A stretch of DNA of 64,000 nucleotides from Rostratula benghalensis (GCA_013399305.1 VXAI01000089.1:2200562-2264561); one strand, 5' to 3'. Shown: positions 48,201 to 64,000, counted from the first letter of the stretch. Notes: generated by a model not told the origin, from the sequence alone. Translations and numbers: made by a program.

Positions 48201-51200
48201 CATTACCGATCTTCAGTTTTTCCAACTGAATGTACAATCACAGTAAAATAGAGTAAGAACGGATGTATTAGATACAGATTCTCAACACTTGAGCAAGACT
48301 ACAGGTGAACTCTGGATCTGCACACACTGAAGTCAATACCCAGAGACCAGGGGGGAGAAACAGGGGCAGCGTTTCTTCCAGGACATTAGTTTATTTGGCG
48401 CCACCGAGTGTTCCAGCTGGGTGTCGACAACTCCTGCCGCGGAGAAGAAAACAATAGGAACAGAAAACCATGCCCTCCTTCCAGCTCCAACTGTGGCAAG
48501 AGCGTCTGTTAATGCGAAGCTGAAACCAACACGGCAGCCTGGGAAAACATTACCAAGGCAGACACGGGAACAACTCACCACTCAGCTTCATAATTGATTT
48601 CATTAGGAGCTCTTGGGCAACACAGCTGAAATGGGCACTTTTGAAAACAGGTGCTAATGATCACTTCAATATTAAAGCTCCAGAAAAATTCAATATATCT
48701 TCTGAGGCCCATTTTCTCTGCCCGTGGCAATTACTGCCTGGAGGTTTTAGTGCTACAGTACAGCATGCTTACAATTTCTGCCTTTACTGGTGAAGTCTCA
48801 ACACATGGGGTACCCTCGGGCACACTAACCCTCCTGCTACAGGTATGGGGAACTACAGCCTGCCAGACTGAACAAAGATGGTCTTCCCTTCCCTAAGAAG
48901 TCCCTTCCCCAAAACCTCAAATGTCTGAAGACATCTGAATTGTCTTTTTTCCCCATCCATGAAATCAGAAAAGGCTCAAATTCAGTGGCCTAATTCTGAC
49001 TCCACGTGGTAAACTCATAAACTTCACATCTCAGTCCTTTTCAAGCTAGGACAAAATGCTCCTCATGCTGCAGCAGAAATTTTTCTACCAGCTGCTAAAT
49101 CAGGCAGTAATATTCTAAAAAATGATGTGGAGAAGACATTAGCTTACATGGTCAAAAAGCAACAAACAAGTCATTTCAGAACAAATATACCATTCAAATA
49201 GGTACTATTTGAACTGGTATATTGAAATAGGAACTGGCATATTGAAATAGGAACTATAGGAACTAGGAACTGCAGTGCACAGTTCAAAAGACTTCAAAAT
49301 GAAGTACTACTCAGAACTTTGAGAACTGCCATAAGGAAAATCTTCAACCACAAAAGTAGAAAATAGTTTATTTACATTAGATGCTTAACCAAAACAATGT
49401 GAGATAGAGATGGACATGTTGGTCACCTCCTGTTTTCAAAGTCTGGGAAAATGGGACAAAATGCACTCACAAGTGAAAAAGACAGACCATGGTTTTCAAT
49501 TAAGGTTTTAGTATTATTACCACTTACTAAACCCTCGGGATTGTGTCTCAGAGGCTGCATTTAAATTTATGTATTCAAACAGTCCCATCTAGGTAAAAAA
49601 CAGTAAACTGTTTGTAGGTTTGGGTCAATCAGTGAAAACATAGATTACATCTCAGAGACACTACCACTAACCTGAAAGAAAGCCCGAGCTTCTCTGTACC
49701 TACATTCAAGAAATCTAGAGTGTGACATCTCCTCTAGAAAACTGGATGGATTTTTTGGAATTTGAACTTTTAAGTCATCAATGGAAACAAGCAGAAGTTC
49801 TGGCCTGCAGGGAAAGAAAGGTGATACATTAACCCATCCAATTCATTTACACATCACAAGCCACTTTTTTCATTAGCACATGTTAAAATCTTAATGCATA
49901 CGACCAGCAGTGATCTCTCTGTCCAAATACATCCAAAACCGATTACAAAAGAGGAGCAACAAGAGCTTCAGCAAACTCTCTGTACACTTCAAAATTTTGT
50001 TTAAAAGTAAATTCTATGCTCATAATCCCATGCTTAGTTTGTCAGATCACTGACTCATGATGCACACTGAATTTGTTCATGGTTGTTGTTCAGTGTATTT
50101 GAAAATTCATGCTATTTATTTAGTTGTCTAAACCAATGTAATAATGTATGGGACACAGTTAAGAGCCAAATTTTACCCTGTACTTTGAGGCTACTTGCTT
50201 TTAAAGTTTAAAAACTGTTCAGTTTTCACAATGAATGAAAGGTGCTATTTTTCAGCTTACACAGTTGGCTTCAAATGTTTAGGCATGTAACTGGTACAGA
50301 TTCCATGCTTTAAAAAGAAGAAAGAATAGTGCCGATTTTAAAGAAAAAGTTAAACAGACTTATTTTGACGTGTGAAATATACACCCTGCAGGAGTGTTTT
50401 TTTGCAAAGTCTGGTGGTAGAAGCTTGTATTTGAGAAGAATTACAAGATTTGCTATGATCAGTCTTTCCTGAAATACTGCTATTGAATGAGTTGTAAGAA
50501 AAGGCAGGCATTTGCAGTAGCTTTACCAATGTAATGCAAAGTTTAAGTGTAAGACAATGGACAAATAATACCACTAATTCCAACGTTAATGAAGCAAGGA
50601 CTGCCCTCAGCATGAGTTAGATGTAACGGTTGGCACAGGTTTTTGTGGTGCAAATGTCAACTCTTTATTCACGTTCTTTAACAGTGATTGTTTGGACTGT
50701 TACTAAGTGTAACTCTGTTGCTTCTGCTTTTCATTTAAGGTTTCATATTTGTATTCAACTCCTGGAAACATATCGTTCTAGAAAGAACACTAAGTATCTA
50801 CTAGCTAGTACTAAATCTCTTGCCACTTCTGCTTTACTCCTGTGTTGATAGCACGTACAACCATCAACAGATTGCAAACTTTTAAATAAATTAATGGTAA
50901 ACCACTGCCACCAGCAGAAGACCCTCTGATACATTGAGTCTCAGTCATGACTTCTATGACTTCTCTCATCTTCCTGCCTACTTCAACTCAGCTACACAGC
51001 AACTTCCTCTAAAATATAGTTCTTAATTTATAAATGGTGGTAAGCTCTTTTCAGGTAAGCAGAATTGGATTTACCTTCAGACTTTACTTTACCTGCACTT
51101 TGACGGCTGAACCACACATAAGCTAAAATTCACAACCTGACTTTAGGAAAGAGAATAGTTTTATAGACAGGAGAAGTAAGTTATTTTGGAAGTGCCATTA

Positions 51201-54200
51201 TGGCTTCCCTCCCCCCATTTTGAACTCACTTTTCATATGCACCAGGGTAGCGACCAAAGTGTAGTTTCCGGAAAGGCACAAACTTTCTGTCCATGTGTTG
51301 CTTGAGTCTCAGGGAGCCATGCCAGAGATAATTACCGCTCCTCTCATAGAATACCACCAGGTGAATAGCATGAGATGCCAGTTTAAATATGTAGTGCAAG
51401 GGAATTTCAATCCCAGACAGGTCATCCATCCCATCCAAGCGGGGGTCCTTGTTTATAATCTTTAGCCACTGGAACCCCATTTTCTCAGCAGTTCTAAAAA
51501 GGCCCATCTAAAAATGAGAGGAAGAGAGATAGAGAAGCAAAATATTAGAGAAAATAAAACGGAATGCTAAACGCTTATTATTAATTGTCATTATTCCCCA
51601 TTTTCATTTTCTAATCAGTCTTAAGCATAAAGTACTCAAAAAACTTCAAAGACTTTAAAGATCAGCAACTGCAAGCAATTCCAACATCTACATCTCCATG
51701 TCTTAACTTTTATCCCTCAAACTATTCAATAAAAAAACAAATAGTTAAGCTATGCTTGGACTAGGTGTGCTCTTTGAAGTAGCACCCTTCTCTGCATCTT
51801 CAAGCTGTTCTCTAAAGTTACTCTTGTGCTGAACTTGACATTCTTAAGCATTAATCAGCACTTGAAGGCCCTTTCAATTACCCCCCTTGAACTGTTTTAT
51901 ATACAAGTATATCAGTTTCCCCTTCTGATGCCAGATACTATCAATAAGCCTCAAAAGAATGGGGAGATGGATTTATATTAGTGTGCTGCCACACAAACTT
52001 TTTCTCAGTTTCTTTAATTCCTTTACAGCTATGGGTATAACATCTGCCTGATCAGATCTGGAGTGCCAAAACTCTTGAGTGTGACTCCTTCATTAGACCA
52101 TTTTAATGCCTCCTGCTCTGTCACTGGTGTAGATGGCGTTAAGTACAAAGATATATGGAAAGAAATGTAAACCAGCAGACTATGATAATCTTTCCAGCCT
52201 TGACTCATCAATACCTGCATTTTCACCTTGATAGATCCTGAAACTCAAGATTTGTAACACCTATACCTACATTAGAGGTTTTCATTCTTCCTTTCTAACA
52301 GATCACTTTGACATTCTTTTTGGCATGGCTTCCTACAAGTGCTTATGCATATTGCAAACAGCTTCTAAAAACTTCTAGTTTTAGGATAGTGCCTGGATAT
52401 GTTTCATTAAAAAAAAAAAAAAAAGCAACAACAAAAAAACCCCCCACTACCCCAAACCTTTACAAGGCTTCCACACAATTAATTCAGTGGCCTTAATACA
52501 AACACAAAAGCAGTATGTGAAAAAAACATAGAAGAGCTGAATGTATTACAATGCACAAATGTGAACTGAAGAAAAGACACTTACTTCAGGTTTCCATGTT
52601 TTGTCCAGTAGGGCAAATGTAGTAAAGTCTCTTGGAACACAAAAGTACTTGCATTCCGGACTAGGACCACCAGAACTTCTGATCTGTTCAATATCTTTAT
52701 CAACCAGTCCCAGAATCAAAGGATCGATCAAATACACTGGTATATTGTGACTGGATATTAAGCCTAGGAACTTCCTCACCACATGCTGTTTGATAAAGAA
52801 TAAAATTAGGAGTTAGAAACACCAACTTTGAGCTCACAAAGGTTAATCCATTAGAACTCTTTGACAGAAGGAAAAAAAAATAAAAAAGAAAAAAACCCAA
52901 TGAAAATCTGAGTTTTACTTCCATAAACAATTGTGGAAATGGAAATTTTCTCTTTCTGAAGAACAGTCTGTTCTCAGGCTTTCCAGATCTGCAGAGTAAA
53001 AGCCTTTCAGCATCGATTACAACTTTCTACAAGTTAAAGCAGTCTAACTCTAGAGCGCTAGACTTGAGAATGCACTCCAGGCTAAACTCTAGATTCTTTC
53101 TAGACTGAGTTGGGAAAGAACTTGAATAAACCAGAGATTATATGGTGAGATTTGATGCACATGTGGGTGCCGATGGAGCTGGTTGCTGTAAATTTGAGGC
53201 TGCTTTTTAGCATCTTGAAAAGTGATGGTCAGGAATTGTTTCTCAAGGCTGAGAAAAGGCAAGTCTCATGCCATCTTCAAATAGGAGGATCAGGAAACTC
53301 TTCACCTCAATTTCAGGCCCCAGAAAGCTTCTGAAGACAAAAAACCATGGAAAGTCACATCCAAGAACAGGAAGGACAATGATGTGTTTGGGAAAGCCAG
53401 CCAAAGGCAAACCACACCTAATCACACCAACTGCCTTTGAAGCTGTCTGTGGGCAATTTGAGAGCAATGGACACTTCACATGAGCAAGGCTTTTGATCCA
53501 CTCCCAAACAGTAATCCCAATTCAGTGAGAAGGCAGGAACTAAGTCCTATCCAGACTTTGGATACTAGTGTACCCAGGGCACTCAACTATGGCAACATCA
53601 TATCAGTAGTTAAAAACTGTAGCAAGAATATCCTGTGCCTGAGGAGAGGATTTATTAGCTTGACTCAGTGGAAAATTCTAATCAACTACTTATGGCTGTG
53701 GCACGTGGAAGATTTACAGCAATCACAGTCACCCTGCTATTAAAAATGTAGCTGATGTATTTAACTGTTACAGTTCAATTTAATGGCTTAAAGTATGGTT
53801 CTAATCAGAGGGGGGGAAAAAAAAGGCTTACAAGAGCACTGTCAGGCATTACATCTGTTACACCTCAAGGTTTCTAGAAGGGTGTAATAAGGGAAAACAA
53901 GTGCCTGCTACCCAAGCTACCTGCCCAGTGAGCTGATCCTGGCTTTCTAACTGAAGCTCTAACCTTCCTCCTGTCCACCTGCTGAGTCTGTTCAAACAGA
54001 CTCCACCAGCCAACCTCCAATTGTGGCACCAAGCTTTGGCTTCAGAGATGTAAAAAAGTGTAGACATAACATGGATCAACAAACAGAATTTAGGCAGCAG
54101 CACTACGTGTTCTGTACAGGCAGAAGCAAGGCTTCTTAGCTGAGATCTTAGTGATCTCACCTATATGTAGCTGAAAGGTAAGTGATGTGCTAGCATTCTT

Positions 54201-56936
54201 TCTGTAGCTAAAACTAGTGGATCAGACTGATAAACAGGAAGCAAATCTGTACAAAAATGCCTACTTCTCTCCCTTGCTACTTCTCCAGAGAAACAGATGC
54301 TTCTAGTTGAAACTTAAATAATTGGTAAAAAGAGATGGCGATATGTCCAGCAGCTAAGATATTTAAATAGAGGAGGAGGAATGCAGGAGCTCTGAAGAAA
54401 GCTTAGGACACAACAGGTCCTCACAGGACTGTAGAGCATTCTGCTTTGTTACTAGTGATCTTGTAAGACCACTGCCATCAAGTCACCTAACACCCAGTAG
54501 GTAGTTCCATGGGGTGCCACCTCCAAGACTAGTGAGACATTCCTGCTGCACGTAAGCAGTCCATGGCGGTTTGAATTATTCCCAAGAACAGTTCTTAACC
54601 GGATCACCTTTCCTCTTGCTCAGCAGAAATAAGGCATTTAAATGGCTAGTTTGCCAACTAGAAAATATTATCATGTTGCATCCAAAGTGAAAGGCAGCCA
54701 GCTCCCAGCACATCGTTCTCTTTAGCCATCTGTGCTGTTTTTCCACTGGAAGATCTGCTAACAAAAGACTTCTGTAAAAGTGTTTCCAAACAAATGCTAA
54801 CTAGAAATATCATCACTGAGCTTCTGATTCCCTGAGGCCAACACGATGTTTTGGTTGCACTCAATCCTGCAAACCATAAGACAAAACAGACAATATCCTA
54901 TATCAAGTATCTAATGGCACTCCTAACACTGCTCCTGGACACTGGCAAACACCAACCAGTGAGCGCTGATACATAACATTTTCTTGCTTGTGAAGAGTAT
55001 TATGATGCAGCATTAAGCAAGTAACACAAAACACTGAGCAGCATGGTAAACAAACGGAGCTAGTAAAGGCATATTCTGTGACCTGAGAGTGGCAGGCAAT
55101 TCTTTTACCATGTGACTACCAAGCAACCTGTATGTCAAATGAGCCAATCTTTTCCAAACTCAGTCAGAAAAAAAAAGCCTGCAACAAAACTTTGAAATCA
55201 GAAAGGACGAATTTTCCTTCTTAAAACATTAACAACACTACTATGGACTGCACAGGCAAAGGCTGCTAAACTGTAATCATTTCTCAATCTCATTGTAAAC
55301 GGATGTTTTGAAACACTTTATAACTTTATTTAGTGAGGAAGTCCTTCATAATACAAAATCCCCCGTGAAGATGAAAGTCTTGAACCTTGAGTTTGCAATT
55401 CCATGCGAGTTCTCTGAGACTTGCAGAAGAACTGTATGAACCAATGACATTATACATACCCATCTAGTGCTGTCTTCGCCTGACTGGCTTCCTCTGACTT
55501 TGGAAAAAACTGTTCCATTCTATGAAAACCAAAGAATGGGGACAAGGGGAGAGGGGAGTGGGAAAGAAGGAAAAGAAAATCAGTAAATGTCAGTTGAATC
55601 CCTGCTTAAGATTTTTTAACAGGACATCCAGGGGCATTTACCCAGTTAGCATATTACAATTATTGTTGTGGTTATGTCTCTGCTCAACTACTGGACTGAA
55701 TGTGAAATCATAACCAACAACTCTGGCTTAGTGTCTCTAGAAGGACAATGTAAGCCCTCAGGATTTCCAGACATGCAAGAGACATGTGATCAAGCCTCTG
55801 GTTTCTAAGTCAATTTGCCAATAAATGTAAAATAGGAGGATGACAAACACTGTTAGGCAAATACCACTGGGGGAATGCCTCAGTGATTCCAGATACAATC
55901 CTGGAGAATCAAATTTGAAAGAGAGCATATTTGTATAATAGAGACAAGTAACTCGGCCTTTAGCTTTTCAAAAGTATGAAGAATTTCTCATTCAGAGTCT
56001 GTTTACAATCAGAAACTATAAGAAAGACATCAAAGGTTGCGGTACCACCCAGCACTAATTAAGTGCACCTGCACTTATTAAGAATGTCCTCACCAAAAGA
56101 AAACAAACTCAGGAAACATAATACCTATATAGTTCTTCTGTAAAAATAAGATTAGTTCCTTTGCTGAATCCGCATTGCAACTGTAAACCATGAAACCACA
56201 AAACCCCCGAGACAAATACATTTATAGCAACATCTTTTTCAGTTATACCAAAAAAAAAATTAAATAAAAAATCACACTCAGATAAACACTCCATGGATAG
56301 TATGAAAGCAGGATCTAATCTGTAACATCTAGAAAATTATGATCATCGAATCACAAAACACTGAGACAACAGCAGGAAAAGCTGGGTTTTCTTTTAAAAT
56401 CATCACTGTTAAAACATCTGCAACCAATAAATGCTGCCTTCCTTGTTGCTTCAGGAACTCGGTTTGACTTCACTTTCAATAGAAGTCACTTAACAGCTAA
56501 AGCAGAAAGGCTTGTGAGGATTAAAAGCCTTGGTGGTTCGAACCTGGGGCTGACAGCACGAAACAAGCGTCCCGTTTTGGAATGAATAGGATGCCTCCGG
56601 CTGACGCGACGACTTTTATTACCAGGCTGACAACTGAAGCCTGGTTGCGCCCCGGCTACCAGAAACTCGCTCGGGCTGCCTAGTCGCTTCACGTCAATGC
56701 TTCAGAAATTGCTAGCAACACATGGGGAAGTTTGGGGGTTACATTAATGCTGTTCAAGGACTCTGAAGCGAGCTGGCTTTACCCTGTGTTGTTCCATAAG
56801 AGCAAGCTCCTGCGGGAAAGCTCTCTCTTACCTTCTGCGACAGGTAGAACTTGTAATAATACAACTGAAAGAGAAGGAAAACCAGGCTAGTCAGAGAGAG
56901 GAGCGCCAGGACCACGTTCTTATTGATTTTCTGCAT
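42037..56936 (-). CDS. FKTN: FKTN (fukutin), complete nine-exon coding region
   Basis: Fukutin is a Golgi type II membrane protein that transfers ribitol-5-phosphate from CDP-ribitol onto the core M3 glycan of alpha-dystroglycan; its loss in human causes Fukuyama-type muscular dystrophy. Nine coding exons join without frame breaks: 56936-56832, 55519-55460, 52785-52585, 51507-51230, 49804-49672, 48005-47876, 47034-46901, 46045-45918, 42250-42037. They total 1383 nt, or 460 aa (human 461). All introns are GT-AG. The predicted protein has a short cytosolic N-terminus, a signal anchor (about residues 8-28), a stem, and a C-terminal nucleotidyltransferase-like domain with the DxD metal-binding motif at 316-318 (human 317-319). 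Every expected block is present, so the gene looks functional. It starts in a CpG island and lies tandem to FSD1L and TAL2. Confidence 0.97.
42251..45917 (-). other. FKTN: FKTN intron 8
   Basis: A 3.7-kb AT-rich intron bounded by GTATG at its 5' end and GACACAG at its 3' end. No additional exon, transposon or RNA gene is recognised. Confidence 0.6.
45918..46045 (-). CDS. FKTN: FKTN coding exon 8 (residues 348-389 and part of 390)
   Basis: A 128-nt exon between acceptor TTGCAG and donor TTTAA|GTATG, phase 0 in and phase 2 out. It encodes [35 protein letters not shown] and AKSGKKF, nearly identical to human. The [11 protein letters not shown] strand belongs to the catalytic fold. Confidence 0.96.
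46901..47034 (-). CDS. FKTN: FKTN coding exon 7 (residues 303-347), DxD motif
   Basis: A 134-nt exon between acceptor TTTCTCAG and donor AAG|GTATAA. It completes Gly303 and encodes [20 protein letters not shown], holding the catalytic Asp316-Val-Asp318 metal-binding motif, then [15 protein letters not shown]. Both aspartates are intact. Confidence 0.96.
47876..48005 (-). CDS. FKTN: FKTN coding exon 6 (residues 260-302 and part of 303)
   Basis: A 130-nt exon between acceptor TTTCCAG and donor CTTG|GTAAAA. It encodes [20 protein letters not shown], the start of the catalytic LicD/nucleotidyltransferase-like domain, where the SSGTCLG loop is a family hallmark. Confidence 0.95.
48006..49671 (-). 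other. FKTN: FKTN intron 5
   Basis: A 1.7-kb intron. It contains a modest CpG-enriched patch at about 48370-48575 (about ten CpGs, including GGCGCC and GCCGCGG) and a 20-bp tandem duplication at 49211-49250. No extra exon is seen. Confidence 0.5.
49211..49250 (+). repeat. 20-bp tandem duplication in FKTN intron 5
   Basis: Two adjacent copies of a 20-base unit starting GAACTGG and ending GAAATAG, differing at one position, followed by partial GAACTA-type copies. Confidence 0.9.
49672..49804 (-). CDS. FKTN: FKTN coding exon 5 (residues 215-259)
   Basis: A 133-nt exon between acceptor CTGCAG and donor TTTCAG|GTTAGT. One base completes Lys215, then 44 codons include the conserved [20 protein letters not shown] block. 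Confidence 0.95.
49805..51229 (-). other. FKTN: FKTN intron 4
   Basis: A 1.4-kb intron between GTGAGT and CTGCAG. I see no recognisable exon, transposon or RNA gene in it. Confidence 0.5.
51230..51507 (-). CDS. FKTN: FKTN coding exon 4 (residues 123-214 and part of 215)
   Basis: A 278-nt exon between acceptor TTTTTAG and donor GAAAA|GTGAGT, ending in phase 2. It encodes the strongly conserved [31 protein letters not shown] and [18 protein letters not shown] blocks of fukutin. Confidence 0.96.
51508..52584 (-). other. FKTN: FKTN intron 3
   Basis: A 1.1-kb intron between GTAAGTG and TTTTTAG. It holds an A-rich low-complexity run at about 52410-52440 and nothing else recognisable. Confidence 0.5.
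52585..52785 (-). CDS. FKTN: FKTN coding exon 3 (residues 56-122)
   Basis: A 201-nt phase-0 exon between acceptor CAAACAG and donor GAA|GTAAGTG. It encodes the conserved blocks [17 protein letters not shown] and [16 protein letters not shown]. It is one codon shorter than human in the variable SSGGPSPE segment, which accounts for the 460 versus 461 total. Confidence 0.95.
52786..55459 (-). other. FKTN: FKTN intron 2
   Basis: A 2.7-kb intron. The short open frames on both strands have no recognised motif or conserved splice context. No transposon family was recognised. Confidence 0.5.
55460..55519 (-). CDS. FKTN: FKTN coding exon 2 (residues 36-55)
   Basis: A 60-nt exon in phase 0 between acceptor TTCATAG and donor TGG|GTATGT. 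It encodes the lumenal stem [20 protein letters not shown], the same 20-residue length as the human exon, with conserved DST-W at its end. Confidence 0.9.
55520..56831 (-). other. FKTN: FKTN intron 1
   Basis: A 1.3-kb intron. Its 5' third (about 56525-56700) is CpG-enriched, with GACGCGACGACTT and CACGTCAATG, separated from the main CpG island by exon 1. The rest is AT-rich with no recognised element. Confidence 0.5.
56832..56936 (-). CDS. FKTN: FKTN coding exon 1 (residues 1-35)
   Basis: The ATG is at 56936-56934 and a donor GAAG|GTAAG ends the exon at 56832. It encodes the cytosolic N-terminus and signal anchor ([12 protein letters not shown]... then [12 protein letters not shown]), near-identical to human fukutin at the start. 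There is no acceptor-like sequence just upstream, so this exon probably also holds 5' UTR running into the CpG island. The -3 base is C, a weak start context, but homology fixes the start. Confidence 0.95.
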
Positions 56937-57245
56937 TAGTCTTCGGGGCGCTCTTGATCACCGCCTGGAAGCAGCGCGGCCTCGCTCATCTCCGCGCCCC
57001 CAGCTGCTCGCCGGCCGAGGAACGCGGGGCGCGTCGCAGGCCGCACCGCCAGCCCGCCGGCTGCAGACAGCAGGCAACGCAGCAGATAACGCAGCGGCTC
57101 ACGACAGCCCTGCGGGCCAACCCCCGCGACCGCCCCCTGCACCTCGCCTCGCCCAGCCCGGCTCTCCCCTCCGCTCCCACCCGCCGGGTCGGAGCTCCGG
57201 AACGCGGCCGGCCCGGCCGCCCTCACCCGCGGTTTTAAGCACCGC

Positions 57246-57247
<2 letters not shown>

Positions 57248-57276
<29 letters not shown>
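57248..57276 (+). repeat. (CA)14 microsatellite
   Basis: An uninterrupted CA run inside the FKTN CpG island, ending five bases before the NRF1-type palindrome. It reads (TG)n on the FKTN sense strand. Confidence 0.95.
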
Positions 57277-57279
<3 letters not shown>

Positions 57280-57281
57280 GC

Positions 57282-57291
57282 GCGCATGCGC
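57282..57291. promoter_or_regulatory. FKTN: NRF1-type binding site
   Basis: GCGCATGCGC is a perfect palindromic match to the NRF1 consensus, set in TGCGCGCATGCGCG about 350 bp upstream of the FKTN ATG. NRF1 sites are typical of CpG-island housekeeping promoters. Confidence 0.6.
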
Positions 57292-57480
57292 GACCAGGAG
57301 AGCCCGGCTCCGGGCCCGACGGCAACAGAGGGTGAGCCCTCCCGCCCAGCGGGAGCTGCCGCCTCCCTCCGTCCCGACCCTCCCCAACAATCTCTGGCGT
57401 GTCAGATGGGGACACCGCATCCAGGGGGCGAGGGGAGGATCAACCCTATCAGCCCCGCTCCGCCTCACGTTTATAACCTG

Positions 57481-59295
57481 TGATGCTCATCGGGCTACAA
57501 CACGGCCCGGTGGGACATTCGTCCTGCAGAAACCAGTTCGTTCCCCCCACCCCCTCTTAACTTGTTACGGCAGCAACGTGGAGGGGGAGTGCAAGGGGAG
57601 GAGGAAGCGGGATTTGTACATTAACATCTGCGTTTTTCTGCCTTGAGGATAGCTAAAGAAATAAACCAGTCACACTCTGCCATCTGTATTTGGCATTTGG
57701 AGAAGCACCTATCATCTTGATGCCTTTAAATCGCCTTTTCCAAAATTAACATCCCTTCCTGCAGTTTACACAGCTTTTCACAGAAACAGACAGATACAGT
57801 TTTCTGATGTATTCAGAACTCAAGGGAAACTTTCAGTTCCTCACAAGTTATTCTGAAGTTATTTTAACTCTGAAAGACTATTCAGTCATCAGTCAAAAAA
57901 AAAAAGCAACAAACAATACAACAAAAAAATAATCACCCAAACCACATCATTTCAGTTGTACAGAAGAAAATTGTCTAGCCACCAAGCATCATCAGCTGCA
58001 GAGCAGAGAGGCTCTGGGAGTACTAAAGTCACCAGGGCATCATTATAATACTTTGTGTTAACTACAGGGTGAAACCACAGACCTTCACAAGGTCTAGCCC
58101 AAAGCCAATAAACAATCCCTCCCATTCCTGAGGCAGATTCCCCTACACAAAATAACTTCACAGGCTGCAGGCATCCCTCTCCAGCTGCAGGTACAAGCCA
58201 GGCACCGACTGCAACAAATGGTCACCAATATATTGGTACTGGATAGACACTAGCTCAGGAAAAAAAAAAAAAAAAAGGAGTCTAAAAAAAATCTAAAGTG
58301 CTTAAGGCAATTCTTCATATCCCCATTTACTACAAACAATTGGACTAGCTGTTAGCAGCAAAAATTTGACATCTGTGCAAACTATTGTATAACAAATTCA
58401 TCAAGGGTAAAAAGTCACATGTTAAGTTCATCTAGGACATCAGTTAAAACTTGCGAGTCACAGTATGAAATAGTTCAAGCTTTCTTCTAACTAAGTGTTA
58501 AAGAGAAATTACATTTTTACATTGTGCATATCAAATTTACCTTGCAGGTTGCACTACAACTTGCTAAAAAAACTTTATAATTTAAATGCCTTTATGTAGG
58601 GCTGGAGATTAGTCATGGTTCTTTCTCACTACACGTTAACTTACTGTAAACATTCCCTTTTTTTCCAAAAAGGGAATTTTAAATAGGAACTGTAGCTGAA
58701 CACCCCCAAGATGAAGCCAAGGACTGGGCAGTGACCAAGTATTTGTCTACTTATCTGTTTACCCATGTCCTTCAATAGAACAAGACTCAAAACAAGAAGC
58801 ACCCATCTTAACCCTTCTCTTTCTAACCACCAACAGAGCCCAAATGTGCAAGCATCACTCCCCCTCACATACCACTGAATTCATAGCAGCTGAGACCCTA
58901 GAACTCCCAGTCTGGTGTTCATTGCAGTAAAAAGGGAAGAAATAAGGAGAAAAAAAAATAGTTAAGATTACTACACAAGACTATTTGGATAATTCAGAGA
59001 TGCACAAGTTCCAGATGTAAAATGAACCTTGAAGGGCTCAACCACCCTGTCAATTCCATGATTTCTGAAGATAAATTTTCTTAATACCTGCTTTGGAAAG
59101 TTAAGTTTTCCACTAAACATAATAACTATTTTTGCCCAAAACTTTTGGGACTAAGTACCCAGTAAGTACATGGTAAGTACCAGGCTTTAAACAGCAGTAG
59201 GTAGCAAACTCACTTTGATCTAATGCTCACAAGCTTCTGTGAGTAGCAGCTAAAGAGAAAACTTCATCTGCAATACAAGTGTTTGATAGATATTA
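57481..59295 (-). other. FSD1L 3' flank / FKTN upstream spacer
   Basis: The 1.8 kb between the FKTN CpG island and the FSD1L stop codon. FSD1L 3' UTR presumably occupies the right part. No canonical AATAAA on the minus strand was found by eye. An A-run at about 58259-58276 is the only simple repeat. No other gene is seen. Confidence 0.45.

Positions 59296-64000
<4,705 letters not shown>

Larger units (their letters stand above)
56930..57480 (-). promoter_or_regulatory. FKTN: FKTN CpG-island promoter
   Basis: A GC- and CpG-dense block immediately upstream of the FKTN start codon, in contrast with AT-rich sequence on both sides. It contains a perfect NRF1-type palindrome and a (CA)14 tract, with no TATA box near the ATG. 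It is a typical housekeeping promoter; the 5' UTR and transcription start should lie inside it. Long open frames in it on both strands are side effects of the high GC content. Confidence 0.85.

Noticed and set aside
56530..56560. GGTTCGAACC resembling a tRNA T-loop.
   Set aside because: No matching acceptor stem, D-arm or anticodon arm could be paired around it on either strand.
56923..57483. A 186-aa proline/arginine-rich plus-strand frame and a 159-aa minus-strand frame (56936-57415).
   Set aside because: Both lie in the CpG island, where stop codons are rare because of GC content. They include the translated CA repeat and have no domain.

Overview
This is a window of bird nuclear genome holding three neighbouring vertebrate genes, all on the minus strand. 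The avian assignment rests on five CR1 LINE fragments, including typical CR1 3' ends with an 8-bp tail related to ATTCTATG, and on a solo LTR of the kind seen in neoavian genomes. The genes are, from right to left (5' to 3' on the minus strand): the last four coding exons of FSD1L, all nine coding exons of FKTN (fukutin, predicted 460 aa), and the single coding exon of TAL2 (bHLH factor, 117 aa). This is the order FSD1L-FKTN-TAL2 known from human 9q31, which corresponds to the avian Z chromosome (from memory, not tested here). TMEM38B, the next gene in human, is not visible in the left 11 kb.

Layout. 1-11.2 kb is gene-free flank with two CR1 copies and a short AGGAG repeat. TAL2 coding lies at 11276-11629, directly after a strong splice acceptor, so its 5' UTR is probably spliced. 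The best candidate for its promoter and first exon is 20.36-20.52 kb, where a minus-strand TATA box is followed by a consensus donor; this would give an 8.7-kb intron. 20.5-42 kb is intergenic: several homeobox/GATA-motif-rich non-repetitive stretches that look like conserved enhancers, a solo LTR (29.8-30.6 kb), two CR1 copies, then an AT-rich FKTN 3' flank. FKTN coding runs from 56936 down to 42037 and starts inside a CpG island (about 56.93-57.48 kb) that carries a perfect NRF1 palindrome next to a (CA)14 tract. FSD1L coding ends at 59296, about 2.4 kb upstream of the FKTN start codon.

Functions. FKTN is a Golgi ribitol-5-phosphate transferase for alpha-dystroglycan glycosylation. FSD1L is a fibronectin type III/SPRY protein. 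TAL2 is a neural and haematopoietic transcription factor. They share a syntenic block but not a pathway. I saw no bacterial-type operon, CRISPR array, rRNA, convincing tRNA or intact transposon. The most noteworthy non-coding signals are the inferred TAL2 promoter exon, the FKTN promoter architecture, a 12-bp perfect inverted repeat at 15.25 kb and an isolated CpG-rich pocket at 40.5 kb. Exon boundaries were placed by hand from splice consensus, reading-frame continuity and recalled human protein sequence; no alignment was run.
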